DNA from: Rhizobiales bacterium CCH10-E5
Lineage (GTDB): Bacteria; Pseudomonadota; Alphaproteobacteria; Rhizobiales; Beijerinckiaceae
Length of the DNA stretch: 64,000 nucleotides
NCBI GenBank assembly: GCA_001556125.1
Contig: LSIG01000124.1
Coordinates: 68,539 to 132,538, forward strand
Direction: 5' to 3'
Each line of letters begins with the position of its first letter. The stretch's first letter is position 1. The notes beneath the pieces are model-generated. The model ran no database searches. It worked only from the letters and a program-made list of their open reading frames with translations, and was not told where the DNA came from. The translations under genes and the position numbers were made by a program. Positions 38,128 through 46,738 of this stretch are shown piece by piece.

Positions 38128-38352
38128 TCAGGGCGTATCGGTCCAGCCCGAAGCGTCGTCGTGGCGCCTGTCCCAGTCGGCGACGGCCTCGACGAGTGCC
38201 GCGCGCTCCCGCTTCTCCGTCTCGCCGCAGCTGCTCGAATCAAGCGCCGCGATCCGCCGCGTCGCCTGCTCGTAGTCTTCTACCGATTCGATGCGGATCC
38301 TCGGCTGGTGAGGCTCGCCGGGGTTGGCGGGCTGGCTGACATCGACGCGCAT
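38128..38352 (-). CDS. Small protein resembling the N-terminal region of HigA-type antitoxins
   Basis: This is a 74-aa protein whose core, IESVEDYEQATRRIAALD followed by ERAALVEAVADWDRRHDD, resembles the helical N-terminal region of HigA-like antitoxins (DYEAALARIEAL and LLATLVEAYE in that family). The helix-turn-helix that normally follows is missing, and the gene ends soon after. A GGGAG site supports the ATG at 38352; another ATG five codons upstream is possible. No HigB-type toxin is adjacent. It may be a stand-alone derivative with a different job. Confidence 0.5.
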   Translation of the reverse strand: MRVDVSQPANPGEPHQPRIRIESVEDYEQATRRIAALDSSSCGETEKRERAALVEAVADWDRRHDDASGWTDTP

Positions 38353-38385
38353 GGCGATGACTCCCATTTCGCTTCGCTCTCTCGT

Positions 38386-38441
38386 CTACCCGCGGGCGCG
38401 GGGCTTGTTCCAGCTACCCGAGGGCGCGGGGCTTGTTCCAG
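38386..38441. repeat. Two 28-base tandem direct repeats
   Basis: The unit runs from CTACCCG through GGGCGCGGGGCTTGTTCCAG and is repeated head to tail at 38386-38413 and 38414-38441 with one mismatch (C to A at unit position 8). It lies upstream of both the small HigA-like gene (leftward) and the secreted protein gene (rightward). Confidence 0.85.
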
Positions 38442-38547
38442 CGCACTGGCGATCTCGATGCTTAAGCCTTCCTCAAAGGGTTTGGGGCGTGATGCACCCG
38501 TAAAGGACGGCGCGATACGGCCGTCGGCCGGGCCAGGAGGGCACCTC

Positions 38548-38841
38548 ATGACGCGATCAAGGGCTGTCGGCTGCGGGATCGCGCTGGGGCTCATTCTCGC
38601 TCAGGTCACACCGGCGGACGCCTTCTGGCAGCGCGGCCAGGTGATCATGTGCGCCGACGCGACCTCCGCTGCCGAACGCCAACGGCACCGCTGCGACGAA
38701 CTGCTCGGCTATGTCGATCCCGGATGGCCGGCGCTCGGACTCGGGAGCTACCGCGAGTATCACGAGCGCGGGAAGCTCTACCGCGGCCCGCATCCCGGCG
38801 TCGTACCGGGCCAGCGCGCGCCGACGAAGCGGCTCGGGTGA
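38548..38841 (+). CDS. Small secreted protein, unknown function
   Basis: This is a 97-aa protein with a signal peptide (MTRSRAVGCGIALGLILAQV, cleavage near ADA-F). The mature part has two cysteines (MCADATSA and HRCDELLG) and aromatic/charged residues (YREYHERGKLYRGPHPG). It is likely periplasmic or surface-exposed. A CAGGAGG site seven bases before the ATG makes the start firm. I do not recognise the family. It is the last gene before tRNA-Lys. Confidence 0.65.
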   Translation: MTRSRAVGCGIALGLILAQVTPADAFWQRGQVIMCADATSAAERQRHRCDELLGYVDPGWPALGLGSYREYHERGKLYRGPHPGVVPGQRAPTKRLG

Positions 38842-38932
38842 GGGACGCCCGGCTGGCGGGCTCTGGAACGGGGAAATCGGGAGGTCGAGGCTGCTGAGCC
38901 TCAGGCGCCTGCAGCTGTCAGAGCCCGGCGCG

Positions 38933-39007
38933 TGGTGAGCGGGGAGGGGATCGAACCCTCGACCACATGATTAAAAGTCACGTGCTCTACCACTGAGCTA
39001 CCCGCCC
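38933..39007 (-). tRNA. tRNA-Lys (anticodon UUU)
   Basis: The minus strand folds as a full cloverleaf of 75 nt including an encoded CCA. The acceptor is GGGCGGG with CCCGCTC (one G-U pair), then TAGCTC, AGTGGTA, GAGC, the anticodon stem CGTGA/TCATG with loop CTTTTAA (anticodon TTT), and the T arm GAGGG-TTCGATC-CCCTC. The discriminator base is A. Confidence 0.97.
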
Positions 39008-39147
39008 TCACCGGCGCTGACATACGGACGCCCCGCCCGCGGGTCAACATTGTTCCGGCGCGGGCATTCGTGCCAGAAGCGCGGCATTGCGGCGCGGTCA
39101 CGGGACCGGCGTTGGCCGCGAGGCAGCGGAGCGGGACGGAAAGCGGC

Positions 39148-40236
39148 ATGGACGAGGCGCGCCCATCTCAAAGGGAGACGGCCTGGACGCGCTGGACGGC
39201 GTGGTTTCTCGGGGCGGCGCTGGCGACGCTTCTGACGCTCTGGGGATTCGCCGCGGCCCTCGATCCCTTTGGCCTGCGCGTTTCCGCCGGCCAGCCGGCG
39301 CGGCCGATCATGGATATCAACCAGCGCTTCATGTACCCGCAGCTCGTCCGCTCGGGCAGCTTCGACTCGGCCGTGTTCGGCACTTCGACCATGCGCCTGC
39401 TCGACCCGGCGATCCTCTCTCAGGGACTTGGCGGACGCTTCGCCAATCTCGCGATGAACGCCGCCACGCCCTGGGAGCAGCTGCAGATGGCCGGGCTTTT
39501 CGCCCGCCAGGTCGCCGCGCCGCGGACGGTTCTGTGGGGCATCGACGCGACCTGGTGCGAGGCCGATGCCACCGACGAGGCCAAGCGCCTGACGCCGCGG
39601 CCCTTTCCCCCCTGGCTCTATGACGGCATCCGCTGGCGCGATTGGGCGGAGTTGATGAACCTGACCACGCTCGAGATCGCCGGCCGCCTGTTGGCACACC
39701 GGCTCGGCCTGATGCCGGAGCGGATCCGCGGCGACGGCTACGAGGTCTTCACCCCGCCCGAAGAGCTCTATGACGCGGCGCGGGCGCGCTGGCATCTCTA
39801 TGGCGGTGCCGAGCCTCCGCCTGATTCTGGGCCGCTGGTGCCCGCCGAGACGGTCGCGCCCGAAACCCGAGCCGGATGGCGCTTCCCGGCCTTGGCCTGG
39901 CTCGACGACGCGCTGGCACGCTTCCCGGCCGGCACGCGGCTGCTGCTCGTATTGCCGCCGGCCCATCGCATCACCCAGCCCCGCGCAGGCTCTGTCGCCG
40001 ATCAGCGCGAGGCCGCTTGCAAGGAGGCGGTCGCTGCGTTGGCGAAGCGCCGCGGCGCCGCGCTGATCGACTATGCGCGACCGTCACCGATCACGCTGCG
40101 CGACGACAACTACTGGGACCCGCTGCATTTCCGCCTGCCGATCGCGCGGCGGCTGGAGGGGGAGATCACCTCGCTGGCGAAGGGCGGGCCGATCCAACCC
40201 GACGGGGCCGCACGCGTGATCGTGCCCGCCCGTTAA
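39148..40236 (+). CDS. Membrane-anchored SGNH/GDSL-like protein, unknown function
   Basis: This is a 362-aa protein with one N-terminal transmembrane helix (about residues 18-38) and a large extracytoplasmic domain. VFGTSTMRLLDP could be the block I nucleophile (Gly-Thr-Ser in place of GDS), and DPLHFRLPIA near the C-terminus supplies an Asp-x-x-His as in block V. A central WGIDATWCEADATD segment has aspartates and a cysteine. This suggests an SGNH hydrolase or O-acyltransferase acting on envelope polymers, as AlgX/AlgJ-type proteins do. An ACGGA site precedes the ATG at 39148; an upstream ATG 26 codons earlier is less likely. Confidence 0.65.
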   Translation: MDEARPSQRETAWTRWTAWFLGAALATLLTLWGFAAALDPFGLRVSAGQPARPIMDINQRFMYPQLVRSGSFDSAVFGTSTMRLLDPAILSQGLGGRFANLAMNAATPWEQLQMAGLFARQVAAPRTVLWGIDATWCEADATDEAKRLTPRPFPPWLYDGIRWRDWAELMNLTTLEIAGRLLAHRLGLMPERIRGDGYEVFTPPEELYDAARARWHLYGGAEPPPDSGPLVPAETVAPETRAGWRFPALAWLDDALARFPAGTRLLLVLPPAHRITQPRAGSVADQREAACKEAVAALAKRRGAALIDYARPSPITLRDDNYWDPLHFRLPIARRLEGEITSLAKGGPIQPDGAARVIVPAR

Positions 40237-40272
40237 CCGGTCGGAAACCAACCCGGCCTAACGCTTGCGGGC

Positions 40273-40584
40273 ATGGTCATCCGCCGCGGCGTCCGATCCT
40301 TCCTCGTCACTCTCGCGCTCTACCTCGTGTCGGGCGCGGCGGTGAGCTATTTCATGTTCCACGCCCAGCACGGCTCGCGCGGCCTCGAGGCCCGCGACAC
40401 GCTGCACGACTCGCTGCGCGATGTGGAAGCGGAACTCGCCGGGCTCACCGCAGAGCGCAAGCTCTGGGAGCATCGGCTGTCGCTGGTGCGCGACGAGGCG
40501 GTGGACCGTGATGTGCTCGAGGAACGCGCTCGCGAGAGCCTCGGCCGCGTCCACAAGAACGACGTCATCCTGATGGGCCGCTGA
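40273..40584 (+). CDS. Septum formation initiator FtsB/DivIC family
   Basis: This is a 103-aa bitopic membrane protein. A short cytoplasmic N-terminus is followed by one transmembrane helix (about residues 9-28), then a periplasmic coiled coil (SLRDVEAELAGLTAERKLWEHRL) and the RARESLGRVHKNDVILM segment typical of FtsB/DivIC. It links FtsL and FtsQ in the divisome. As in most alphaproteobacteria it sits just before the pdh operon. It starts 36 bases after the SGNH-like gene. ftsB is the probable symbol. Confidence 0.88.
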   Translation: MVIRRGVRSFLVTLALYLVSGAAVSYFMFHAQHGSRGLEARDTLHDSLRDVEAELAGLTAERKLWEHRLSLVRDEAVDRDVLEERARESLGRVHKNDVILMGR

Positions 40585-40730
40585 GGCGCTGCCGGACGCC
40601 GGCAAATAGTCCCGGACGTATCGATTAACTCGATTTCAGTTACGTAGAGAATGGCGAGCCTTTGCAAGGGCTTGGCCGATGCTGCAATGCGAGATAGCCG
40701 CCTCGCCAAGGGTTTTGCGATCCTCTACAA

Positions 40731-40750
40731 CCAAGGTTGAATGACCTTGG
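40731..40750. promoter_or_regulatory. Dyad overlapping the pdhA ribosome-binding site
   Basis: CCAAGGT, six bases, then ACCTTGG form a perfect 7-6-7 inverted repeat whose right arm runs into the pdhA TGGAGGA site. As RNA it would be a hairpin next to and partly covering the Shine-Dalgarno; as DNA it could be an operator. It lies in the 176-base gap between ftsB and pdhA, where the pdh promoter must be. Confidence 0.55.
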
Positions 40751-40760
40751 AGGACCGCCG

Positions 40761-41861
40761 ATGGCCGTTGCCGCGCGCAAGACGAAAGCCCCCGCCCCAG
40801 CCAAGCCCGCCGCCAAGCCGGCCAAGGCACGATCCGCCAAGGCCGGCGGCGACAAGGCGGCCGCTCCCGCGCCGAGCAACATGGCGACCTTCACCAAGGA
40901 GGAAGACCTCCACGCCTATCGCGAGATGCTGCTGATCCGGCGTTTCGAGGAGAAGGCCGGCCAGATGTACGGCATGGGGCTGATCGGCGGGTTTTGCCAC
41001 CTCTATATCGGCCAGGAAGCGGTCGTCGTCGGCATGCAGATGGCGTCCAAGGAGGGCGACCAGGTCATCACCGGCTATCGCGACCACGGCCACATGCTGG
41101 CCTGCGGCATGGAATCGCGCGGCGTGATGGCGGAGCTCACCGGGCGGCGCGGCGGCTATTCGCGCGGCAAGGGCGGCTCGATGCACATGTTCTCCCGCGA
41201 GAAGAACTTCTACGGCGGCCACGGCATCGTCGGCGCCCAGGTTTCGCTCGGCACCGGGCTGGGCTTCGCCAACTGGTACCGCGAGGACGGGCGCGTCTCG
41301 CTCGCCTATTTCGGCGACGGTGCGGCCAATCAGGGCCAGGTCTATGAGAGCTTCAACATGGCCCAGCTCTGGAAGCTGCCGGTCGTGTTCATCATCGAGA
41401 ACAACCGCTACGCCATGGGCACGGCCGTCAGCCGCGCCTCGGCCCAGACCGACTTCTCCCGCCGCGGCGTCTCCTTCGGCATTCCCGGCGAGCAGGTCGA
41501 CGGCATGGATGTCCGCGCCGTGCGCGACGCCGCGACCCGCGCCATCGAGCACGCCCGTTCGGGCAAGGGCCCCTACATCCTCGAGATGCAGACCTACCGC
41601 TATCGTGGCCACTCGATGTCCGACCCGGCGAAGTACCGCTCCAAGGACGAGGTCCAGCGCATGCGCGAGGAGCACGATCCGATCGAGCAGGTGAGGGGCC
41701 GCCTGACCCGCGACTTCAAGGTCGGCGAGGACGAGCTCAAGGCGATCGACGCCAAGGTCCGCGAGATCGTCAACGACGCGGCCGAGTTCGCGACGCACGA
41801 CCCCGAGCCCGATCCGTCGGAGCTGTTCACGGACATCCTGCTGGAGCCGGCGAAGGCCTGA
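40761..41861 (+). CDS. pdhA: Pyruvate dehydrogenase E1 component, alpha subunit
   Basis: PdhA is the 366-aa alpha subunit of the heterotetrameric E1 that decarboxylates pyruvate with thiamine diphosphate. A Lys/Ala/Pro-rich N-terminal leader of about 45 residues precedes the domain. GFCHLYIGQEAV, TGYRDHGHMLA, RGKGGSMHMFS and the TPP motif GDGAANQGQVYESFNMA ending in IENN are canonical, and the phosphorylation-loop region YRGHSMSDP is conserved. A TGGAGGA site supports the ATG at 40761; an in-frame TTG eight codons upstream is unlikely. First gene of pdhABC-lpdA. Confidence 0.97.
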   Translation: MAVAARKTKAPAPAKPAAKPAKARSAKAGGDKAAAPAPSNMATFTKEEDLHAYREMLLIRRFEEKAGQMYGMGLIGGFCHLYIGQEAVVVGMQMASKEGDQVITGYRDHGHMLACGMESRGVMAELTGRRGGYSRGKGGSMHMFSREKNFYGGHGIVGAQVSLGTGLGFANWYREDGRVSLAYFGDGAANQGQVYESFNMAQLWKLPVVFIIENNRYAMGTAVSRASAQTDFSRRGVSFGIPGEQVDGMDVRAVRDAATRAIEHARSGKGPYILEMQTYRYRGHSMSDPAKYRSKDEVQRMREEHDPIEQVRGRLTRDFKVGEDELKAIDAKVREIVNDAAEFATHDPEPDPSELFTDILLEPAKA

Positions 41862-41918
41862 GGGCCCGCGCCGCACTGCCTTTCCTTTTCGCCTCGTCCA
41901 ATCATTCCGGGTGCGTTC

Positions 41919-43352
41919 ATGCCGATCGACATTCTCATGCCTGCCCTTTCGCCCACCATGGAGCAGGGCAAGCTCGCCAAATGGCTGAAAGCCGAGGGTG
42001 ACAGCGTCAAGGCGGGTGACATCATCGCCGAGATCGAGACCGACAAGGCGACCATGGAGGTCGAGGCGGTCGACGAGGGCATCCTTGCGAAGATCCTGGT
42101 CGCCGACGGCACTGAGAACGTCGCGGTGAATACGCCGATCGGCATCATCGCCGCCGAGGGCGAGGATGCGAAGGCGGCTGCCAGCGGCGGCGCCGGGCAG
42201 TCCGACAAGCCGGCCGAGAGTTCGCCTCAGGCGGCGCAGTCGGCTCCGCCGGCCGCCGTCGGCGAGGCGCCTCAGGTTGCCGCCGCGCCCAAGGCGGAAT
42301 CAGCCGTCGCCAACCCGCCGGCGACGCCGAAGAGCTACGATGCCTCCGCCGAGTTCCCGGCCGGCGCCGAGATCGTCAGCATGACGGTCCGCGAGGCGCT
42401 ACGCGACGCCATGGCCGAGGAAATGCGCCGCGACGGCGACGTCTTCGTCATGGGCGAAGAGGTCGCCGAGTACCAGGGCGCCTACAAGGTGACGCAGGGC
42501 CTGCTGCAAGAGTTCGGCCCCAAGCGCGTCATCGACACGCCGATCACCGAGCATGGTTTCGCCGGCATCGGCGTCGGCGCCGCGCTGACCGGCCTGCGCC
42601 CCATCGTCGAGTTCATGACCTTCAACTTCGCCATGCAGGCGATCGACCAGATCATCAACTCCGCCGCCAAGACGCTCTACATGTCCGGCGGTCAGATGGG
42701 CTGCCCGATCGTCTTCCGCGGCCCCAACGGCGCGGCCGCCCGCGTCGGCGCCCAGCACAGTCACGACTATGCCGCCTGGTACTCCAACGTGCCCGGCCTC
42801 AAGGTGGTGATGCCCTATAGCGCCTCCGACGCGAAGGGCCTGCTCAAGAGCGCCATCCGCGATCCGAACCCGATCATCTTCCTCGAGAACGAGATCCTCT
42901 ACGGCCGCTCCTTCGACGTGCCCAAGGGCGACGACTTCCTGATCCCGATCGGCAAGGCCAAGGTCGCCCGCCCGGGCACCGACGTCACCATCGTCTCCTT
43001 CGGCATCGGCATGACCTATGCGCTCGGCGCCGCCGAGGCGCTGGCCAAGGAGGGCATCGAGGCCGAGGTCATCGACCTGCGCACGATCCGTCCGATGGAC
43101 ATCGAGACCGTCGTCGCCTCCATCCAGAAGACCAACCGCTGCGTCGCGGTCGAGGAGGGCTTCCCGCAGTCCGGCGTCACCGCCGAGATCGGCGTGCGGA
43201 TCATGGAAGCCGCCTTCGACTATCTCGATGCGCCCGTCGCCCGCGTCACCGGCAAGGACGTGCCGATGCCCTATGCCGCGAACCTCGAGAAGCTCGCCTT
43301 GCCGAACATCGGCGAGGTCGTCGCGGCGGCCAAGGCCGTCTGCTATCGCTGA
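41919..43352 (+). CDS. pdhB: Pyruvate dehydrogenase E1 beta subunit with N-terminal lipoyl domain
   Basis: PdhB is 477 aa. It starts with a complete lipoyl domain (about residues 1-78; lipoylated Lys in [11 protein letters not shown]), then has an Ala/Pro-rich linker (about 80-135). The E1 beta transketolase-type domain follows from about 145 ([69 protein letters not shown]). A lipoyl domain on E1 beta, in addition to E2, is an established alphaproteobacterial feature. It follows pdhA by 57 bases. Confidence 0.97.
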   Translation: MPIDILMPALSPTMEQGKLAKWLKAEGDSVKAGDIIAEIETDKATMEVEAVDEGILAKILVADGTENVAVNTPIGIIAAEGEDAKAAASGGAGQSDKPAESSPQAAQSAPPAAVGEAPQVAAAPKAESAVANPPATPKSYDASAEFPAGAEIVSMTVREALRDAMAEEMRRDGDVFVMGEEVAEYQGAYKVTQGLLQEFGPKRVIDTPITEHGFAGIGVGAALTGLRPIVEFMTFNFAMQAIDQIINSAAKTLYMSGGQMGCPIVFRGPNGAAARVGAQHSHDYAAWYSNVPGLKVVMPYSASDAKGLLKSAIRDPNPIIFLENEILYGRSFDVPKGDDFLIPIGKAKVARPGTDVTIVSFGIGMTYALGAAEALAKEGIEAEVIDLRTIRPMDIETVVASIQKTNRCVAVEEGFPQSGVTAEIGVRIMEAAFDYLDAPVARVTGKDVPMPYAANLEKLALPNIGEVVAAAKAVCYR

Positions 43353-43367
43353 GAAGGGGCGCAACCG

Positions 43368-44675
43368 ATGCCGACCAACATCCTGATGCCCGCGCTCTCT
43401 CCCACGATGGAGAAGGGCAATCTCGCCAAATGGCTGAAGAAGGAAGGCGACGCGATCAAGTCCGGCGACATCATCGCCGAGATCGAGACCGACAAGGCGA
43501 CCATGGAGGTCGAGGCCGTCGACGAAGGCATTCTCGCGAAGATCGTCGTGCCGGAAGGCACGGCCGATGTCGCCGTCAACGAGGTCATCGGCGTGATCGC
43601 CGCCGAGGGCGAGGATGCGAACGCTGCCAGCGCGCCGGCCAAGGCCGAGACTCCCAAAGCTGTCGAAGCTCCCAAGGCCGAGGCGCCCAAGGCCGCGCCG
43701 GTCGCCGCCGCTCCGGCTGCTCCCGCGGCCGCCCCGGCCACGTCTTCCGGCCAGCGCCCCTTCGCCTCGCCGCTGGCGCGCCGGCTCGCCAGGGAGGCCG
43801 GGCTCGACCTGTCGAAGGTCCAGGGCTCGGGCCCCCATGGCCGCATCGTCGAGAAGGATGTCGAGGCCGCGAAGACCGGCGGCGGCGCCAAGGCCGCACC
43901 GGCTGCAGCGCCGGCAACGGCGGCTCCGGCGGCCGCGCCGAAGCACGATCAGGTCAGGAAGCTCTTCGCGCCCGGCTCCTTCGAGGAAATCCCGCATGAC
44001 GGCATGCGCAAGACGATCGCGCGCCGCCTGACCGAGTCGAAGCAGACCATCCCGCATTTCTACGTCACGGTGGATTGCGAGCTCGACGCGCTGCTGAAGC
44101 TGCGGGCCGAACTCAACGCCGCCGCGCCCGAGAAGGACGGCAAGCCCGCCTACAAGCTCTCGGTCAACGACATGGTGATCAAGGCGCTGGCGCTGGCGCT
44201 GCGGGCGGTGCCGGACGCGAACGTCTCCTGGACCGAGAACGCCATGCTCAAGCACAAGCACGCCGATGTCGGCGTCGCCGTCTCGATCCCCGGCGGGCTG
44301 ATCACCCCGATCATCCGCGACGCCTGCCACAAGACGCTGAGCCAGATCTCGAACGAGATGAAGGACTATGCCGCGCGCGCCAAGGCCCGCAAGCTGAAGC
44401 CCGAGGAGTATCAGGGCGGCACAACGGCGGTCTCGAATCTCGGGATGTTCGGGGTCAAGGACTTCGCCGCGGTGGTGAACCCGCCGCATGCGACGATCCT
44501 GGCGGTGGGCGCCGGCGAACAGCGCGCCGTGGTCAAGGGCGGCCAGCTCGCGGTCGCGACCGTGATGTCGGTGACCCTCTCGACCGACCACCGCGCCGTC
44601 GACGGCGCGCTGGGCGCCGAGCTGCTGGCGGCCTTCAAGGGCTATATCGAGAAGCCGATGGCGATGTTGGTGTGA
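43368..44675 (+). CDS. pdhC: Pyruvate dehydrogenase E2, dihydrolipoamide acetyltransferase
   Basis: This is the 435-aa E2 core. It has one lipoyl domain (1-78, lipoyl Lys in [11 protein letters not shown]), an Ala/Pro linker, a peripheral subunit-binding domain (about 125-162: ASPLARRLAREAGLDLSKV, then GSGPHGRIVEKDV) and a catalytic acetyltransferase domain (about 205-435). The active-site motif is DHRAVDGALGAEL. The first 75 residues are nearly identical in DNA and protein to those of PdhB, which points to a domain duplication or gene conversion. It starts 15 bases after pdhB. Confidence 0.97.
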   Translation: MPTNILMPALSPTMEKGNLAKWLKKEGDAIKSGDIIAEIETDKATMEVEAVDEGILAKIVVPEGTADVAVNEVIGVIAAEGEDANAASAPAKAETPKAVEAPKAEAPKAAPVAAAPAAPAAAPATSSGQRPFASPLARRLAREAGLDLSKVQGSGPHGRIVEKDVEAAKTGGGAKAAPAAAPATAAPAAAPKHDQVRKLFAPGSFEEIPHDGMRKTIARRLTESKQTIPHFYVTVDCELDALLKLRAELNAAAPEKDGKPAYKLSVNDMVIKALALALRAVPDANVSWTENAMLKHKHADVGVAVSIPGGLITPIIRDACHKTLSQISNEMKDYAARAKARKLKPEEYQGGTTAVSNLGMFGVKDFAAVVNPPHATILAVGAGEQRAVVKGGQLAVATVMSVTLSTDHRAVDGALGAELLAAFKGYIEKPMAMLV

Positions 44676-44690
44676 GGCCGGAGAATCACC

Positions 44691-46130
44691 ATGGCTGACT
44701 ACGACATCATCATCATCGGCTCCGGCCCCGGCGGCTATGTCGCGGCGATCCGCGCGGCGCAGCTCGGTTTCCGGACCGCGATCGTCGAGCGCGAGCATCT
44801 CGCCGGCATCTGCTCGAACTGGGGCTGCATCCCGACCAAGGCGCTCCTGCGCTCGGCCGAAATCCTGCATTACGGCCAGCACGCCAAGGATTACGGGCTG
44901 GTGCTGGAAGGCAGCTTCAAGGCCGATCTCGAGGCCGTCGTGAAGCGCTCGCGCGGCATCGCGGCGCGGATGAACAACGGCGTCCAGTTCCTGATGAAGA
45001 AGAACAAGGTCGACGTGATCTGGGGCGAAGCCGTGCTGACCAAGCCCGGCACGGTCCAGGTCGCGCCGACGAAGAAGCCGGCGATGCAGCCGCAGGTGCC
45101 GCCGCCGAAGAACGCCAAGGGCGAGGGCACCTACACCGCCGACCACATCATCGTCGCGACCGGCGCCCGCCCGCGCGCGCTGCCCGGCATCGAGCCGGAC
45201 GGCAAGCTGATCTGGACCTATTTCGAGGCGATGGTGCCGGCCAAGCTGCCGAAGTCACTGCTCGTGATGGGCTCGGGCGCCATCGGCATCGAGTTCGCCT
45301 CCTTCTACCGGACCATGGGCGTCGAGGTGACGGTGGTCGAGGTGATGCCGCAGGTCGTCCCCGTGGAGGATGCCGAAATCGGTGCCTTCGCCCGCAAGGC
45401 CTTCGAGAAGCAGGGCATCAAGATCCTGACCTCGGCCAAGGTCACCAAGGTCGAGAAGGGGGCGGACAGCATCACCGCCCATATCGAGGACGAGAAGGGC
45501 GGCAAGCAGACGATCACCGCCGACCGCATGATCTCGGCCGTCGGCGTCGTCGGCAACATCGAGAATCTCGGGCTCGAGGCGCTCGGCGTGAAGACCGATC
45601 GCGGCTGCATCGTCATCGACGGGCTCTGCCGCACCAATGTGAAGGGTCTCTATGCCATCGGCGACGTCGCCGGCCCGCCGATGCTCGCCCACAAGGCCGA
45701 GCATGAGGGCGTGATCTGCGTCGAGGCGATCAAGGGCCTGCATCCGCACCCGATGGACAAGACGATGATCCCGGGCTGCACCTATTGCCACCCGCAGATC
45801 GCCAGTGTCGGCCTGACCGAGGCCAAGGCCAAGGCCGCCGGCCACGAGATCAGGGTCGGCCGCTTCCCCTTCGTCGCCAACGGCAAGGCGGTCGCGCTCG
45901 GCGAGGATTCCGGCCTCGCCAAGACGATCTTCGATGCGAAGACCGGCAAGCTGCTCGGCGCGCATCTGGTCGGGCCGGAGGTCACCGAGCTGATCCAGGG
46001 CTTCGTCGTGGCGATGAACCTCGAGACCACCGAGGAAGAGCTGATGCACACCGTCTTCCCGCATCCGACGATCTCGGAGGTGATGAAGGAGAGCGTGCTC
46101 GACGCCTATGGCAAGGCGCTGAACGCTTAG
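44691..46130 (+). CDS. lpdA: Dihydrolipoyl dehydrogenase (E3)
   Basis: LpdA is the 479-aa FAD/NAD flavoprotein that reoxidises dihydrolipoamide. The FAD site is IIGSGPGGYVAAI, and the redox disulfide is CSNWGC in GICSNWGCIPTKALL (the textbook form is CxNxGC). The NAD site is MGSGAIGIEFASF, FAD contact is AIGDVAGPPMLAHKAEHEG, and the active-site His is in TVFPHPTISE. A short Lys/Pro-rich insert (PTKKPAMQPQVPPPKNAK) in the FAD domain is characteristic of pdh-linked E3 in Rhizobiales. It follows pdhC by 15 bases and closes the operon; a palindromic repeat follows. Confidence 0.97.
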   Translation: MADYDIIIIGSGPGGYVAAIRAAQLGFRTAIVEREHLAGICSNWGCIPTKALLRSAEILHYGQHAKDYGLVLEGSFKADLEAVVKRSRGIAARMNNGVQFLMKKNKVDVIWGEAVLTKPGTVQVAPTKKPAMQPQVPPPKNAKGEGTYTADHIIVATGARPRALPGIEPDGKLIWTYFEAMVPAKLPKSLLVMGSGAIGIEFASFYRTMGVEVTVVEVMPQVVPVEDAEIGAFARKAFEKQGIKILTSAKVTKVEKGADSITAHIEDEKGGKQTITADRMISAVGVVGNIENLGLEALGVKTDRGCIVIDGLCRTNVKGLYAIGDVAGPPMLAHKAEHEGVICVEAIKGLHPHPMDKTMIPGCTYCHPQIASVGLTEAKAKAAGHEIRVGRFPFVANGKAVALGEDSGLAKTIFDAKTGKLLGAHLVGPEVTELIQGFVVAMNLETTEEELMHTVFPHPTISEVMKESVLDAYGKALNA

Positions 46131-46158
46131 AGATCGCCTACTGACCCGATAGACCGGA

Positions 46159-46260
46159 GTCATCCCGGACAAGCGGCGCCAGCCGCGCCGATCCGGGATC
46201 CATGCCGGAACGCTTCAGGCATGGATCCCGGGTCTCCGCTTCGCTGCTCCCGGGATGACG
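46159..46260. repeat. Intergenic palindromic repeat, family C
   Basis: This is a 102-base palindrome. It runs from GTCATCCCGGACAAGCGG to CCGCTTCGCTGCTCCCGGGATGAC, with inner arms GATCCGGGATCCATGCC and GGCATGGATCCCGGGTC. Repeats with GTCATCCCGG ends are frequent in Bradyrhizobium/Bosea-type genomes. It lies downstream of lpdA, where it may act as a transcript end. Confidence 0.8.
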
Positions 46261-46325
46261 GCGCCATGTGACAGTCGGTTCGCTGGCCTCTGGATTTCGC
46301 GGGGGCCGATCCGCATATCCCGGCC

Positions 46326-46664
46326 ATGGCGCCGCGCACCCGCAGACCGAAACACCCCGACACGATCGTGCCGGACGAGCAGGTCGAAATCCTGCCGCCC
46401 GGTCGCGGCCTCGTGCTCGACTGGCGCGTGATCGCGCCCACTGTCGCGCTCGGCACCGTGACCGGCTTTGCGGCCAGCCTCGTCGTCGGCGGGGGCGGCC
46501 TTTTGCGCCACGCCGTCGTCGGCCTCCTCGGCATGCTGGTCGGGCAGGGGCTGGTGCGCTTGACCGGCTGGCGCGTCCGCACCGGCTATGCCCGCCTCGA
46601 CGACATGGCGATGGCCGTGATCGGCGCCATTCTCGTCGTCTTGCTGGCACGCTTCATCGCTTAG
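46326..46664 (+). CDS. Small membrane protein, unknown function
   Basis: This is a 112-aa protein with a charged, Pro-rich N-terminus (about 1-33) followed by hydrophobic segments at about residues 36-78 (VIAPTVALGTVTGFAASLV, then HAVVGLLGMLVGQGLVRL) and 93-111. The Gly-rich GGGGLLRHAVVGLLGM recalls the GlsB/YeaQ family found in the next gene, so the two may be distant relatives or partners in one envelope function. It starts 65 bases after the palindromic repeat. Confidence 0.65.
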   Translation: MAPRTRRPKHPDTIVPDEQVEILPPGRGLVLDWRVIAPTVALGTVTGFAASLVVGGGGLLRHAVVGLLGMLVGQGLVRLTGWRVRTGYARLDDMAMAVIGAILVVLLARFIA

Positions 46665-46738
46665 GGAACCTTTGCTCACCCGCACGGTTGTGGCCGGGCA
46701 TCCGCGAGACCCGCGGACCGACGGGGGACCAGACGACA

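Noticed and set aside
38388..38441. CRISPR-like repeat
   Set aside because: The two copies are directly adjacent with no spacer, and there are only two of them.
42399..45146. 915-codon minus-strand frame opposite pdhB, pdhC and lpdA
   Set aside because: It is an antisense shadow of three certain genes, with skewed composition and no domain.
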